NCBI GenBank assembly: GCA_052387235.1
Contig: JBQTJJ010000171.1
Span: forward strand, 1 to 16,855
Length of the DNA: 16,855 nucleotides
Direction: 5' to 3'
Source: JBQTJJ01 sp052387235
Lineage (GTDB): Bacteria; Actinomycetota; Acidimicrobiia; Acidimicrobiales; GCA-2861595
The translations under genes were made by a program, and so were the position numbers. Below, piece by piece: positions 5,264 through 13,760 of the stretch. The number at the start of each line of letters is the position of its first letter. The stretch's first letter is position 1. The notes under the pieces were generated by a model. It made no database searches. It was not told the origin of the DNA and saw nothing but the letters and a program-made list of their open reading frames with translations.

Positions 5264-6619
5264 CTAGGCGGTGGCGGCCTCGTCGAACTGGTCGGTCTCG
5301 GTGGAGCCCACCATGGCCAGGGTGGCGGCCTGCCCGCCGGTGATCACCTTGGCCACCTCGTCGAAGTAGCCGGCCCCCACCTCGCGCTGGTGGCGGGTGG
5401 CGGTGTAGCCCGCGGCCTCCATGGCGAACTCCCGCTCCTGGAGGGCGACGTAGGCGCTCATGTCCCGGGCCGTGTAGCCCGCCGCCAGCTCGAACATCGC
5501 CGCGTTCAGGGCGTGGAAGCCGGCGAGGGTGATGAACTGGAACCGGTAGCCCATGGCCCCCAGCTCCTTCTGGAACCGGGCGATGGCGTCGTCGTCGAGG
5601 TGGCGCTTCCAGTTGAACGAGGGCGAGCAGTTGTAGGCCAGCAGCTTGTTCGGGAAGCGGTCGAGGACGGCCTCTGCGAAGCGGCGGGCCACGTCGAGGT
5701 CCGGCGTGGAGGTCTCGCACCACAGCAGGTCGGCGTAGGGGGCGCCGGCGACGCCGCGGGCCATGGCCGCCTCGATGCACGGCCGGGTGCGGAAGTAGCC
5801 CTCCGCCGTCCGCTCGCCGGTGAGGAAGGGATGGTCCCGGGGGTCCACGTCGCTGGTGACGAGGGCGGCGCCCAGCGAGTCGGTGCGGGACACGATCAGG
5901 GTGGGCACGCCGGCCACGTCGGCCGCCAGCCGGGCCGACACCAGGTTGCGGATGTGCTGGGAGGTGGGGACGAGGACCTTGCCGCCCATGTGGCCGCACT
6001 TCTTCTCGGAGGCCAGCTGGTCCTCGAAATGCACGCCGGCCGCCCCGGCCTCGATCAGCGACCGCATCAGCTCGTAGGCGTTGAGGGGGCCGCCGAAGCC
6101 GGCCTCGGCGTCGGCGACGATCGGCGCCAGCCAGTGGCGGGTGACCGCTCCCTCGGCGCTCTCGATCTGGTCGGCCCGCAGGAGGGCGTTGTTGATGCGC
6201 CGCACCATGGCCGGGACGCTGTTGGCCGGGTACAGGCTCTGGTCGGGGTAGACGTGCTCGGCCAGGTTGCCGTCGGCCGCCACCTGCCAGCCGCTGAGGT
6301 AGATCGCCTGCAGCCCGGCCCGCACCATCTGCACGGCCTGGCCCCCGGTCATGGCGCCCAGGGCGTGCACGTAGTCCTCCTCGTGCAGGAGCCGCCACAG
6401 GCGCTCGGCGCCGGCCGTGGCCACCGAGTGCTCGGTGCGGAACGACCCCTGGAGGCGCACCACGTCGGCGGCCGCGTAGTCGCGCCGCACCCCCTCCCAT
6501 CGGGGGTTGGCCCGCCAGTCGGCCTCCAGGTCGGCGGCCTGGAGCGCCGCCGCCGCACCGAAGCCGTTCCCGGCGCCGTTGCCGTTCGCACCACCGCTGT
6601 TGCCGTTGCTGCTCGCCAC
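5264..6619 (-). CDS. aceA: isocitrate lyase
   Basis: Splits isocitrate into glyoxylate and succinate, the first glyoxylate-shunt step, in the cytoplasm. The 451-residue protein carries the signature KKCGHMGGK with catalytic Cys208. The upstream VADAEAGFGG (about 168-177) and VHFEDQ (196-201) supply Mg-binding acidic residues, and NCSPSFNWK is the conserved distal active-site motif. Length is typical of the roughly 430-residue bacterial form, except for a Gly/Asn/Ala-rich, low-complexity first 22 residues. The GTG start (6617-6619) has AAGGAG about 8 bases upstream. It lies 51 bases downstream of the malate synthase gene on the same strand, so aceB-aceA form one transcription unit. It ends beside the long palindrome at 5211-5259. 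Confidence 0.97.
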   Translation of the reverse strand: MASSNGNSGGANGNGAGNGFGAAAALQAADLEADWRANPRWEGVRRDYAAADVVRLQGSFRTEHSVATAGAERLWRLLHEEDYVHALGAMTGGQAVQMVRAGLQAIYLSGWQVAADGNLAEHVYPDQSLYPANSVPAMVRRINNALLRADQIESAEGAVTRHWLAPIVADAEAGFGGPLNAYELMRSLIEAGAAGVHFEDQLASEKKCGHMGGKVLVPTSQHIRNLVSARLAADVAGVPTLIVSRTDSLGAALVTSDVDPRDHPFLTGERTAEGYFRTRPCIEAAMARGVAGAPYADLLWCETSTPDLDVARRFAEAVLDRFPNKLLAYNCSPSFNWKRHLDDDAIARFQKELGAMGYRFQFITLAGFHALNAAMFELAAGYTARDMSAYVALQEREFAMEAAGYTATRHQREVGAGYFDEVAKVITGGQAATLAMVGSTETDQFDEAATA

Positions 6620-6670
6620 CGTGGGGACTCCTTCGTCGTGGGCTGGTTCGGGCCGGCGTCGGGCGCCGGG

Positions 6671-8266
6671 TCAGTTGAAGAGCTCGTAGGCCGGCAGGGT
6701 CGAGAACTCGGGGAAGTCGTCGTCGAGGGCGACCCGCTCGAACAGCTGCCGGGCCTCGCCGAAGCGGCCGGCGTCGAAGCGCTCGGGCCCGACGGCGGCC
6801 CGCAGCCGCTCCAGCTCGCGGGACAGGGTGTCCCGGACCAGGTCGCGGGTGACGGTGGCACCGCTGTCGAGGGTCACGCCGTGGCGGCACCACTGCCACA
6901 CCTGGGCCCGGCAGATCTCGGCCGTGGCCGCGTCCTCCATGAGGTTGTTGATGGCCACCGCCCCCGACCCCCGCAGCCACGACTCGAGGTACTGGACCCC
7001 CACGCTCACGTTGGTGCGCAGGCCCTCCTCCGTGGCCGACCCGCCCGTCTCGGCGACAGAGAGCAGGTCGCCGGCGCCGACCGCGACGTCGTCGCGCCGG
7101 CGGTCGAGCTGGTTGGCCCGGCCCCGGAGGGCGGCGTCGAACACGGTCATGGCCACCGGCACCAGGTCGGGGTGGGCCACCCACGTGCCGTCGAAGCCGT
7201 CGCCGGCCTCGCGCAGCTTGTCCTCCCGCACCCGGCCGAGGGCGGCGGCGGTCACGGCGGGGTCCCGCCGGTTGGGGATGAACGCCGCCATGCCTCCGAT
7301 GGCGTGGGCCTTGCGCCGGTGGCACGTGCTCACCAGCAGCTCGGTGTAGGCCCGCATGAAGGGCACGGTCATCGTGACCAGGGAGCGGTCGGGCAGGACG
7401 AAGCCCGGGTCGGACCGGAACTTCTTGATGACGCTGAAGATGTAGTCCCACCGCCCCGCGTTCATGCCGGCCGAGTGCTCCCGGAGCTCGAAGAGGATCT
7501 CGTCGATCTCGAACGCCGCCAGCACGGTCTCGACCAGGACGGTGGCCTTGATGGTGCCCGGGGCCAGGCCCACCGCGTCCTGGGCGGCCAGGAACACGTC
7601 GTTCCACAGCGCCGCCTCCGCCGCCCCCTCGAGCTTGGGCAGGTAGTAGTAGGGGCCCGAGCCGGCGTCGAGCAGCTCCCGGGCGTTGGAGAAGAAGGCC
7701 AGGCCGAAGTCGAACAGGCTGGCCGACACGGGCCGGCCGTCGACCAGGACGTGGCGCTCCACCAGGTGCCAGCCCCGGGGCCGCACCATCAAGGTGGCGG
7801 CGTCCTCGCCCACGTCGTAGCGCCGGCCCTCGGCCGACTCGAACGAGAGGGTGCCGCGCACGGCGTCGCGCAGGTTGCGCTGGCCCTGCACCACGTTGTC
7901 CCAGGTGGGCGCCAGGGCGTCCTCGAAGTCGGCCATGAACACCCGTGCGCCCGAGTTGAGGGCGTTGATCATCATCTTGCGCTCGGTGGGCCCGGTGATC
8001 TCGACCCGCCGGTCGGTCAGGTCCTTGGGCACCGGCGCCACCGTCCAGTCGCGGCTGCGGACCCTGCCGGGGCCGTCGGGGAAGGCGGGCCGCTCGCCCG
8101 CGTCCAGGCCGGCCTGGCGCGCATCCCTGGCCGCCAGCAGGGCCCGCCGGCGCGGCTCGAAGGCGCGGTGCAGCTCGGCCACGAACCCCAGGGCCTCGGG
8201 CGTGAGCACCTCCGCCGCCCCCGCCGGTCCCGCCCTGATGATCTCGATGCCGTCGTCCGCCGTCAC
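6671..8266 (-). CDS. aceB: malate synthase A
   Basis: Condenses glyoxylate with acetyl-CoA to malate, the second glyoxylate-shunt step. The 531 residues match the A isoform (about 530) rather than the longer G isoform (about 720) typical of mycobacteria. Signatures in order: GPTERKMMINALNSGA and FMADFEDA-PTW (about 92-122); VRPRGWHL with the catalytic Arg164 (161-168); KLEGAAEAALWNDVF (211-225); ETVLAAFEIDEI (246-257), whose Glu is a Mg ligand; NAGRWDYIFS (269-278); and NLMEDAATAEI near residue 450, with the catalytic Asp. The GTG start (8264-8266) has AGGAGG five bases upstream. It is the first gene of an aceB-aceA operon and is divergent from a RamB-type regulator across a 117-base region, the arrangement expected for acetate-responsive control. 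Confidence 0.96.
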   Translation of the reverse strand: MTADDGIEIIRAGPAGAAEVLTPEALGFVAELHRAFEPRRRALLAARDARQAGLDAGERPAFPDGPGRVRSRDWTVAPVPKDLTDRRVEITGPTERKMMINALNSGARVFMADFEDALAPTWDNVVQGQRNLRDAVRGTLSFESAEGRRYDVGEDAATLMVRPRGWHLVERHVLVDGRPVSASLFDFGLAFFSNARELLDAGSGPYYYLPKLEGAAEAALWNDVFLAAQDAVGLAPGTIKATVLVETVLAAFEIDEILFELREHSAGMNAGRWDYIFSVIKKFRSDPGFVLPDRSLVTMTVPFMRAYTELLVSTCHRRKAHAIGGMAAFIPNRRDPAVTAAALGRVREDKLREAGDGFDGTWVAHPDLVPVAMTVFDAALRGRANQLDRRRDDVAVGAGDLLSVAETGGSATEEGLRTNVSVGVQYLESWLRGSGAVAINNLMEDAATAEICRAQVWQWCRHGVTLDSGATVTRDLVRDTLSRELERLRAAVGPERFDAGRFGEARQLFERVALDDDFPEFSTLPAYELFN

Positions 8267-8297
8267 GGTGCCTCCTGATCGTCGCCAGGAGCAGTGT

Positions 8298-8357
8298 TTC
8301 TTTCGATCAGGGCTTCTTTCAAGAGCATTCGGCCGGTAAGATTCAGAGAACTTTCAC
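8298..8357. promoter_or_regulatory. repeated CTTTC-type boxes, candidate RamB operators
   Basis: TTCTTTCGA (8298-8306) and TTCTTTCAA (8314-8322) are near-identical direct repeats 16 bases apart. A third related box, AACTTTCAC (8349-8357), lies near the start of ramB and resembles the first half of the published corynebacterial RamB site (AACTTTGC-type). All sit in the 8267-8383 aceB/ramB intergenic region. Assignment to RamB is inference. Confidence 0.4.
8337..8342 (+). promoter_or_regulatory. possible ramB -10 element
   Basis: TAAGAT fits a TAnnnT-type -10; no good -35 is present 16-18 bases upstream, where the second CTTTC box lies instead. Transcription would begin near 8349, overlapping the third box and giving a leader of about 35 bases. 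Confidence 0.3.
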
Positions 8358-8383
8358 TGAGCGTTCCGGAAGGCGAAACCTGC

Positions 8384-9820
8384 ATGACCCAGTTGGACTC
8401 CCTGGTGTTCGGGCAGCGCCTCCGCCACCTGCGGCGCGAGAAGGGCCTCACCCTCGACGCCCTCGGGGCCAGGGTGGGCAAGCCGGGCCCGTACCTCTCC
8501 CTGGTCGAGAACGGGCGCCGGGAGGTGCGGCTGTCGCTCATCGACTCGTTAGCCGGCGCCCTCGGGGTGGCGCCGGCCGATCTCCTGGCCACCGAGGCGC
8601 CCACCCGGCGGGCGCGACTCGCCATCGCACTCCAGCGGGCCCAGGAGGACCCGATGTACCGCCGGCTCGAGCTGCCGTGGCTCAAGCCGTCGGCCGCCGT
8701 GCCCGACGACGTCCTCGAGCACCTGGTCACGCTGTTCGACACCCTCAAGCGCCAGGCCGAGGTCCAGCCCGCCACACCCGAGGCGGCCCGGCGGGCCAAC
8801 GTGGCCCTGCGGGCCGAGATGCGGGCGCGGGACAACTACTTCGCCGAGATCGAGCAGGTGGCGTCGGGGGCCCTGGCGGCGGTGGGCTACGAGGGCGGGG
8901 CGGTGGCGGAGCGGACCCTCAGCGACCTGGTGTCCCACTTCGGCTTCAGCCTCTCCAGGGTCCAGGACCTGCCGGTGTCGGCCCGGGCCGTGGCCGACCT
9001 CCGGCACCGCCGCATCTACATCCACCAGCGCAACGCCCTGCCCACCAGGGCCGCCCGTTCGGTGGTGCTGCAGACCCTGGGCCACTTCGCCCTCGACCAC
9101 GCCGACCCGGCCGACTTCCAGCAGTTCCTGCGCCAGCAGGTCGAGGCCAACTACTTCGCCGGGGCCGTGCTGGCGCCGGAGCGCCAGGCCGTGGACCAGC
9201 TGGCCCGGGCCCGGTCCCAGGGCGACATCTCGGTGGAGGACCTGAAGGAGACCTTCTACATCTCCTACGAGATGGCGGCCCACCGCCTCACCAACCTGAT
9301 CACCCGGCACTTCGACATCGGCGTCCACTTCCTGCGGGCCGACGACGACGGCATCATCTGGAAGGCCTACGAGAACAACGGCATGCCGTTCCCCACCGAC
9401 GCTGACGGCGTGATCGAGGGCCAGCGGGCGTGCCGGGCCTGGGGCACCCGCCGGGCCTTCCGGTCGCGGGACAAGTTCGCCGACCACGCCCAGTTCACCT
9501 CCACGCCGGCCGGCGAGTTCCTCTGCGCCACCCAGGTGGAGGTGGAGCGCCACGAGGCCATCACCGTCGGGTGCCGGGCCGAGGACGCCCGGTGGTTCCG
9601 GGGCCACGCCACCGTGAAGCGGGCCGTGTCGCACTGCCCCGACGGGCAGTGCTGCCGCCGGCCACCGGCCGCGGCCGCGGCCCAGTGGCGGGGCCGGGCC
9701 TGGCCCCTGGCCCGGGCCGACAGCCACGTGCTGGCCGCCCTACCGGCCGGCGCCTTCCCCGGCGTCGACCTGCCCGAGGTCTACGACTTCCTCGACCGCC
9801 ACGCCGCCGACCCCGAGTGA
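8384..9820 (+). CDS. ramB: RamB-type XRE/ScfR transcriptional regulator
   Basis: A 478-residue DNA-binding regulator of the family that controls acetate and short-chain fatty acid metabolism (RamB in Corynebacterium and Mycobacterium). Residues 8-64 are an XRE helix-turn-helix (FGQRLRHLRREKGLTLDAL, then YLSLVENGRREVRLSLIDSLA). A middle IrrE-like region follows (LGHFALDHADPADF, then EANYFAGAVLAPE), lacking an obvious HExxH. The C-terminal ligand domain contains a conserved cysteine set (GC, then HCPDGQCCRR). ATG 8384 is preferred over an in-frame start at 8294 because the HTH begins right after it and GGAAGG lies about 10 bases upstream. The gene is divergent from aceB-aceA, so those are its likely targets, with autoregulation plausible. 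RamB represses or activates such genes in relatives; the sign here is unknown. Confidence 0.88.
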   Translation: MTQLDSLVFGQRLRHLRREKGLTLDALGARVGKPGPYLSLVENGRREVRLSLIDSLAGALGVAPADLLATEAPTRRARLAIALQRAQEDPMYRRLELPWLKPSAAVPDDVLEHLVTLFDTLKRQAEVQPATPEAARRANVALRAEMRARDNYFAEIEQVASGALAAVGYEGGAVAERTLSDLVSHFGFSLSRVQDLPVSARAVADLRHRRIYIHQRNALPTRAARSVVLQTLGHFALDHADPADFQQFLRQQVEANYFAGAVLAPERQAVDQLARARSQGDISVEDLKETFYISYEMAAHRLTNLITRHFDIGVHFLRADDDGIIWKAYENNGMPFPTDADGVIEGQRACRAWGTRRAFRSRDKFADHAQFTSTPAGEFLCATQVEVERHEAITVGCRAEDARWFRGHATVKRAVSHCPDGQCCRRPPAAAAAQWRGRAWPLARADSHVLAALPAGAFPGVDLPEVYDFLDRHAADPE

Positions 9821-9835
9821 GGCGGGCCGGGGGGC

Positions 9836-10297
9836 TCAGAGGCCGGCGTCGGGCACGGGCGGCTCGTCCAGCAGCACGAGGGTCTGGGACGACTGGATCT
9901 CGGGGATGGACTGCAGGTCCTCGAGGATCACGTCCCGGAGGTGGTCGATGTCGGGCGCCCGCACCAGCAGGACGTAGTCGAACGACCCGCTGCTCAGAGC
10001 CAGCCACTCCACGCCGGGCAGGTGCCGCAGCCGGTCGCCCACGCCCCGCCAGCTGTGCTGGACCACGCTCACCAGCACCAGGGCCGCGATGGGCAGGCCC
10101 AGCCTGCGGTGGTCGACGTCGACGGTGAAGCGCCGGATCACCCCGCTCTGGCGCAGGCGGGCCAGCCGGGCGTAGGCGGTGGCCCGGGAGACGTTGACCC
10201 GTCCCGCCAGCTCGTTCACCGAGGCCCGCCCGTCGGCGCGGAGGGCGGCGATCATGCGGTGGTCGACGGCGTCGAGCTGGACGACCTGCTCGGCCAT
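9836..10297 (-). CDS. Lrp/AsnC-family transcriptional regulator
   Basis: A 153-residue protein of the usual Lrp/AsnC size. Residues 6-50 form the helix-turn-helix (LDAVDHRMIAALRADGRASV, then VSRATAYARLARLRQSGVI), followed by the ligand-binding RAM domain (LPIAALVLVSV, VEWLALSSGSFDYVLLVRA, SSQTLVLLDE). These proteins form dimers to octamers and respond to amino acids. ATG 10297 is chosen over an in-frame upstream start because GGAGG sits 7-8 bases before it and the HTH follows at once. It is convergent with ramB (15-base gap) and divergent from phhA, so it most likely senses phenylalanine, tyrosine or a breakdown product and controls the phhA-hppD-fahA-hmgA operon. That target is inferred from position. 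Confidence 0.92.
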   Translation of the reverse strand: MAEQVVQLDAVDHRMIAALRADGRASVNELAGRVNVSRATAYARLARLRQSGVIRRFTVDVDHRRLGLPIAALVLVSVVQHSWRGVGDRLRHLPGVEWLALSSGSFDYVLLVRAPDIDHLRDVILEDLQSIPEIQSSQTLVLLDEPPVPDAGL

Positions 10298-10321
10298 GTC
10301 CGGTTCCTCCCTGTCGTCCGA

Positions 10322-10370
10322 CGGATCGTCCAACAATACCGGGCCTTCACGGCAGGAAGTCTCGGATCGT
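10322..10370. promoter_or_regulatory. direct repeats in Lrp/phhA intergenic region
   Basis: CGGATCGT occurs at 10322-10329 and 10363-10370, 41 bases apart (about four helical turns), within the 148-base gap 10298-10445. They could be binding sites for the divergently encoded Lrp-type protein, but an 8-base repeat is weak evidence. Confidence 0.3.
10333..10338 (-). promoter_or_regulatory. possible -10 for the Lrp-type gene
   Basis: TATTGT on the minus strand lies 35 bases upstream of the ATG and would give a leader of roughly 29 bases. No convincing -35 is visible. I see no clear promoter for phhA on the other strand. Confidence 0.25.
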
Positions 10371-10445
10371 AGCGGAAACCTGGACATCTGGGCGGAGCAG
10401 GCCGACACTGGGAAGCAGATCCCCGACCAGGAAGGAGGCGCGCCG

Positions 10446-11333
10446 GTGGCCGACGGGGCCCAGCTCTACGCTCCGGTGCGCCGCGACGGCGCCGGCGGTG
10501 TGGACGTGGTCCTCGGCCAGGACCACCCCGGCTTCCGCGACCCCGCCTACCGGGCCCGGCGCAACGCCCTGGCCGCCCTGGCCCTGGACTGGCGGCCGGG
10601 TGCGCCCGTCCCCGAGCCCGAGTACACCCCGGCGGAGCACGAGGTGTGGCGGATGGTCGCCGAGGAGCTGCGCCCCCTCCACCACCGCCACGCCTGCCGC
10701 GCCTACCTGGACGCCAGCGAGGAGCTGGCCCTGCCGGTCGACCACGTGCCCCAGCTGGGCGAGGTCAGCCACGCCCTCGGCCGGGCCACCGGCTTCCGCT
10801 ACCTGCCGGTGGCGGGGCTGGCACCGCTGCGGGAGTTCTACGGCGCCTTCGCCGACTCGGCGTTCTTCTCGACCCAGTACCTGCGCCACCCGTCCATGCC
10901 GCTCTACACGCCCGAGCCCGACCTGGTCCACGAGGTGGTGGGGCACGCCAACCAGCTGGCCGACCCCGCCTTCGCCGCCGTCTACCGCCTGGTCGGCGGG
11001 GCCGTGGCCCGCACCCGTTCCGAGGCGGCCCTGCGGTTCCTGTCCCGCGTGTTCTGGTTCTCGCTGGAGTTCGGCGTGGTGCACGAGGCCGGCGAGCCCA
11101 AGGCCTACGGCGCCGGCATCCTCTCCTCTCCCGGCGAGACGGCCGCCTTCGGCCGGGCCGAGATCCGCCCCATCGACCTGGTCGAGATGGGCACCATCCC
11201 CTACGACATCACCCGGTACCAGCCGGTGCTGTTCGCGGCCCGGTCCATGGAGCACCTGGTCGACGTCCTCACCGGGTTCTTCTCCACCTTCGACGACGAC
11301 GCCCACGCCCGCCTGACCAGGGAGGCCGCCTGA
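10446..11333 (+). CDS. phhA: phenylalanine 4-monooxygenase
   Basis: Pterin-dependent non-heme iron enzyme that hydroxylates phenylalanine to tyrosine. The 295-residue protein is close to the usual bacterial catalytic-domain size (about 260-300) and has no regulatory ACT domain. The iron ligands are His162 and His167 (DLVHEVVGH) and Glu208 (WFSLEFG), with the usual spacing. Nearby family landmarks are RHPSMPLYTPEPD and GILSSPGE. The GTG start has AAGGAGG about 8 bases upstream; longer in-frame starts would run through the intergenic region and the divergent promoter. It is the first gene of the aromatic operon, and its stop overlaps the next start (TGATG). No pterin carbinolamine dehydratase (phhB) gene is nearby. 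Tyrosine or tryptophan hydroxylase share the fold, but context favours phenylalanine. Confidence 0.95.
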   Translation: MADGAQLYAPVRRDGAGGVDVVLGQDHPGFRDPAYRARRNALAALALDWRPGAPVPEPEYTPAEHEVWRMVAEELRPLHHRHACRAYLDASEELALPVDHVPQLGEVSHALGRATGFRYLPVAGLAPLREFYGAFADSAFFSTQYLRHPSMPLYTPEPDLVHEVVGHANQLADPAFAAVYRLVGGAVARTRSEAALRFLSRVFWFSLEFGVVHEAGEPKAYGAGILSSPGETAAFGRAEIRPIDLVEMGTIPYDITRYQPVLFAARSMEHLVDVLTGFFSTFDDDAHARLTREAA

Positions 11334-12457
11334 TGAGCACCACCGCCCCCGCCCCGCTCGCCGCCCCGCCCCACCCCCTGCTGCTCGGGTGGGACGCCGT
11401 CGAGTTCTGGGTGGGCAACGCCCGCGCCTTCGCCGGCTTCTGGTGCTCGGCCTTCGGCTTCCGGGTCACGGCCTACGCCGGCCCCGAGACGGGGCGGGCA
11501 GACCGGGCCTCCTACGTGCTCGAGCAGGGCCGCATCCGCATCGTGGTCACGGCCGCCCTCACGCCGGACTCCCCGATCGCGGCCCAGGTGCGCGAGCACG
11601 GCGACGGCGTCCACGACCTCGCCTTCGCCGTGCCCGACGCCGTCGCCGCCTTCGAGGCGGCCATGGCCCGGGGCGCACGGGTGGTGACCGAGCCGCACGG
11701 CATCGCCGACGGCGACGGGGTCCTGCGACTGGCCCGCATCGCCGCCTACGGCGACACCTGCCACACCTTCGTCGACCGCTCCTCCTACGCCGGCGCCTAC
11801 CGGCCCGGCTTCACCACCGAGGGCCTGCCGCCCGAGCCGGCGGGCGCCCCGGTGGGGCTGGCCCTCGTCGACCACGTGGTGGGCAACGTGGAGAAGGGGT
11901 CGCTGGAGCACTGGGTCGACTTCTACCGTTCCGTGCTGGGCTTCCGGCGCCTGCGCCACTTCGACGACTCCCAGATCTCCACCGAGTACTCGGCCCTGAT
12001 GTCGACGGTGGTGTGGGACGGCTCGTCGGTGGTCCTGCCCCTCAACGAGCCGGCCGACGGCCGGCGCAAGAGCCAGATCCAGGAGTACCTGGAGACCTAC
12101 CGGGGTCCGGGCGTGCAGCACATCGCCCTGCGCACCGACGACATCGTCGCGGCCGTGGCCGCCCTCCGGGACCGGGGGCTGCGGTTCCTCGAGGCGCCCC
12201 CCACCTACTACGAGGACGTGCGGTCGCGCCTCGGGCACCTCGACCTGCCGTGGGAGGATCTGCAGCGGCTTGGCATCCTGGTCGACGAGGAGCCCGACGG
12301 TTGGCTGTTGCAGATCTTCACCGAGACCGTGACCGACCGGCCCACGGTGTTCATCGAGATCATCCAGCGCGGCGGTGCGTCGGGCTTCGGCGCCGGCAAC
12401 TTCAAGGCCCTGTTCGAGGCCATAGAACGGGAGCAGGCCCGGCGCGGCAACCTGTGA
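11333..12457 (+). CDS. hppD: 4-hydroxyphenylpyruvate dioxygenase
   Basis: Converts 4-hydroxyphenylpyruvate to homogentisate using Fe(II) and O2. The 374-residue protein has two vicinal-oxygen-chelate halves; iron ligands are His181 (VDHVVGNV), His263 (VQHIALRTDD) and Glu342 (FIEIIQR). Other landmarks are FYRSVLGFR, RRKSQIQEYLE and the C-terminal GASGFGAGNFKALFEAIE. ATG overlaps the phhA stop by one base and GGAGG precedes it, so translation is coupled. A maximal in-frame extension upstream is only an overlap with phhA in another frame. The aminotransferase that makes its substrate from tyrosine is not in the window. Related hydroxymandelate synthases share this architecture, but the catabolic operon argues for HPPD. 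Confidence 0.96.
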   Translation: MSTTAPAPLAAPPHPLLLGWDAVEFWVGNARAFAGFWCSAFGFRVTAYAGPETGRADRASYVLEQGRIRIVVTAALTPDSPIAAQVREHGDGVHDLAFAVPDAVAAFEAAMARGARVVTEPHGIADGDGVLRLARIAAYGDTCHTFVDRSSYAGAYRPGFTTEGLPPEPAGAPVGLALVDHVVGNVEKGSLEHWVDFYRSVLGFRRLRHFDDSQISTEYSALMSTVVWDGSSVVLPLNEPADGRRKSQIQEYLETYRGPGVQHIALRTDDIVAAVAALRDRGLRFLEAPPTYYEDVRSRLGHLDLPWEDLQRLGILVDEEPDGWLLQIFTETVTDRPTVFIEIIQRGGASGFGAGNFKALFEAIEREQARRGNL

Positions 12458-12458
12458 C

Positions 12459-12476
12459 GCCGGCGCCGGCGCCGGC
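12459..12476. repeat. three tandem GCCGGC hexamers
   Basis: GCCGGC is repeated three times without interruption in the 37-base gap between hppD and fahA. It is self-complementary and may form a small hairpin that modulates readthrough or fahA translation; it could also be simple-repeat noise at high GC. Confidence 0.5.
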
Positions 12477-12494
12477 CGGACCGGGACGGGCGCG

Positions 12495-13757
12495 GTGCGG
12501 GCGGTGACGGGCCGGGTGGCGGCCGCGGCCGCCGCCGGCGGTCGCACCGGGTTCGGCATCGAGAACCTCCCGTTCGGCGTGGCCCGGCTGCCCGGCGGCG
12601 CCGCCGGGGCCGTGAGCGCCCTCGGGGACGACGTGGTGGACCTGGGCGCCCTGGCCCGGGCCGGGCGCCTGGACGTGGACCCGGCGGTCCTGGACGACGC
12701 CTCGCTCAACCGCTTCCTGTCGGGCGGCCGGTCGGTGTGGTCGGGGGTCCGGGCCCGGCTGTCCGAGCTGGTGGAGGAGGAGGACGGCGGACTGGCCGCC
12801 GCCCTCGTCCCGACCGACTGGGTCCGGCTGCTGGCGCCGGTGGCCGTCGGCGACTTCATCGACTTCAACGCCTCCCTCAACCACGCCACCAACGTGGGCC
12901 GGCTGTTCCGGCCCGGGCAGAACCCGGTGCCGTCCCACTGGCGCCGCATGCCCCTCGGCTACACGGGCCGGGCCTCGTCGGTGGTCCCGTCGGGGACGCC
13001 GGTGACCCGCCCGTGGGGCCAGGTGGCGGCCGCGGGCGGCGGGGCTGTGCAGCCCACCGCCGCCCTCGACCTCGAGGCCGAGGTGGGCGCGGTGGTGGGC
13101 GCCGGCAGCGACATGGGGACGGCGGTGGCGGCCGGGTCGGCATGGGAGCACGTGGCCGGGCTGGTGCTCGTCAACGACTGGAGCGCCCGCGACCTCCAGG
13201 CCTTCGAGTCCCATCCCCTGGGCCCGTTCACGGCCAAGTCGTTCGCCACCTCGGTGTCGCCGTGGCTCGTGACCCTCGATGCCCTGGAGCCGTACCGCGT
13301 GGCGGGACCGGCGCAGGACCCGCCGCCGGCGCCCTACCTGTCGGTGCGGGGCGACTGGGCCTACGACGTGCGGTTGGAGGTCGCCCTGCAGACGGCCGGC
13401 ATGCGCCGGGCCGGGCTGGCGCCGGCCCCGGTGAGCACCACCTCGTTCGCCACCACCTACTGGACCGTCCCCCAGCTGGTGGCCCACGCCACCGTCAACG
13501 GCGCCCCGCTGCGGCCGGGCGACGTGCTCGGGTCGGGGACGGTCTCCGGTCCCGACCATGGCAGCGAGGGGTGTCTGCTGGAGCTGACGTGGGGCGGCGA
13601 GCGGGCCCTGGTCCTGCCCGACGGCAGCCGGCGCACGTACCTGGAGGACGGCGACACCGTGGTGATCCGGGGGTGGGCGGGCGGCGGCGCCCTGCCCCTG
13701 GTGTCGATGGGCGAGGTCGCCGGCACGATCCTGCCGGCCCGATCCGTGGAGGTCTGA
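12495..13757 (+). CDS. fahA: fumarylacetoacetase
   Basis: Hydrolyses 4-fumarylacetoacetate to fumarate and acetoacetate, the last step of the homogentisate pathway. The 420-residue protein has the N-terminal SH3-like FAH domain (GFGIENLPFGVA at 19-30) and the catalytic domain: DFIDFNASLNHATNVG (120-135) with the metal-binding Asp and catalytic His130; then DLEAEVGAVVG for the two metal-binding Glu; NDWSARDLQAFE for the next Asp; PLGPFTAKSFATSVSPW; and the C-terminal GSGTVSGP. Bacterial homologues are about 400-430 long. The GTG start lacks a clear ribosome binding site, so GTG 12504 is an alternative. It sits 37 bases after hppD and 3 bases before hmgA. No maleylacetoacetate isomerase gene is present to supply its substrate. 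Confidence 0.95.
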   Translation: MRAVTGRVAAAAAAGGRTGFGIENLPFGVARLPGGAAGAVSALGDDVVDLGALARAGRLDVDPAVLDDASLNRFLSGGRSVWSGVRARLSELVEEEDGGLAAALVPTDWVRLLAPVAVGDFIDFNASLNHATNVGRLFRPGQNPVPSHWRRMPLGYTGRASSVVPSGTPVTRPWGQVAAAGGGAVQPTAALDLEAEVGAVVGAGSDMGTAVAAGSAWEHVAGLVLVNDWSARDLQAFESHPLGPFTAKSFATSVSPWLVTLDALEPYRVAGPAQDPPPAPYLSVRGDWAYDVRLEVALQTAGMRRAGLAPAPVSTTSFATTYWTVPQLVAHATVNGAPLRPGDVLGSGTVSGPDHGSEGCLLELTWGGERALVLPDGSRRTYLEDGDTVVIRGWAGGGALPLVSMGEVAGTILPARSVEV

Positions 13758-13760
13758 GCG

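Noticed and set aside
4565..8278. 1237-codon plus-strand frame opposite aceA and aceB
   Set aside because: A shadow of the GC-rich third positions of two secure minus-strand genes; no domains are visible.
9821..9835. Possible terminator between convergent ramB and the Lrp-type gene
   Set aside because: The 15-base gap is G-rich, but I could not build a convincing stem from it and the flanking gene ends.
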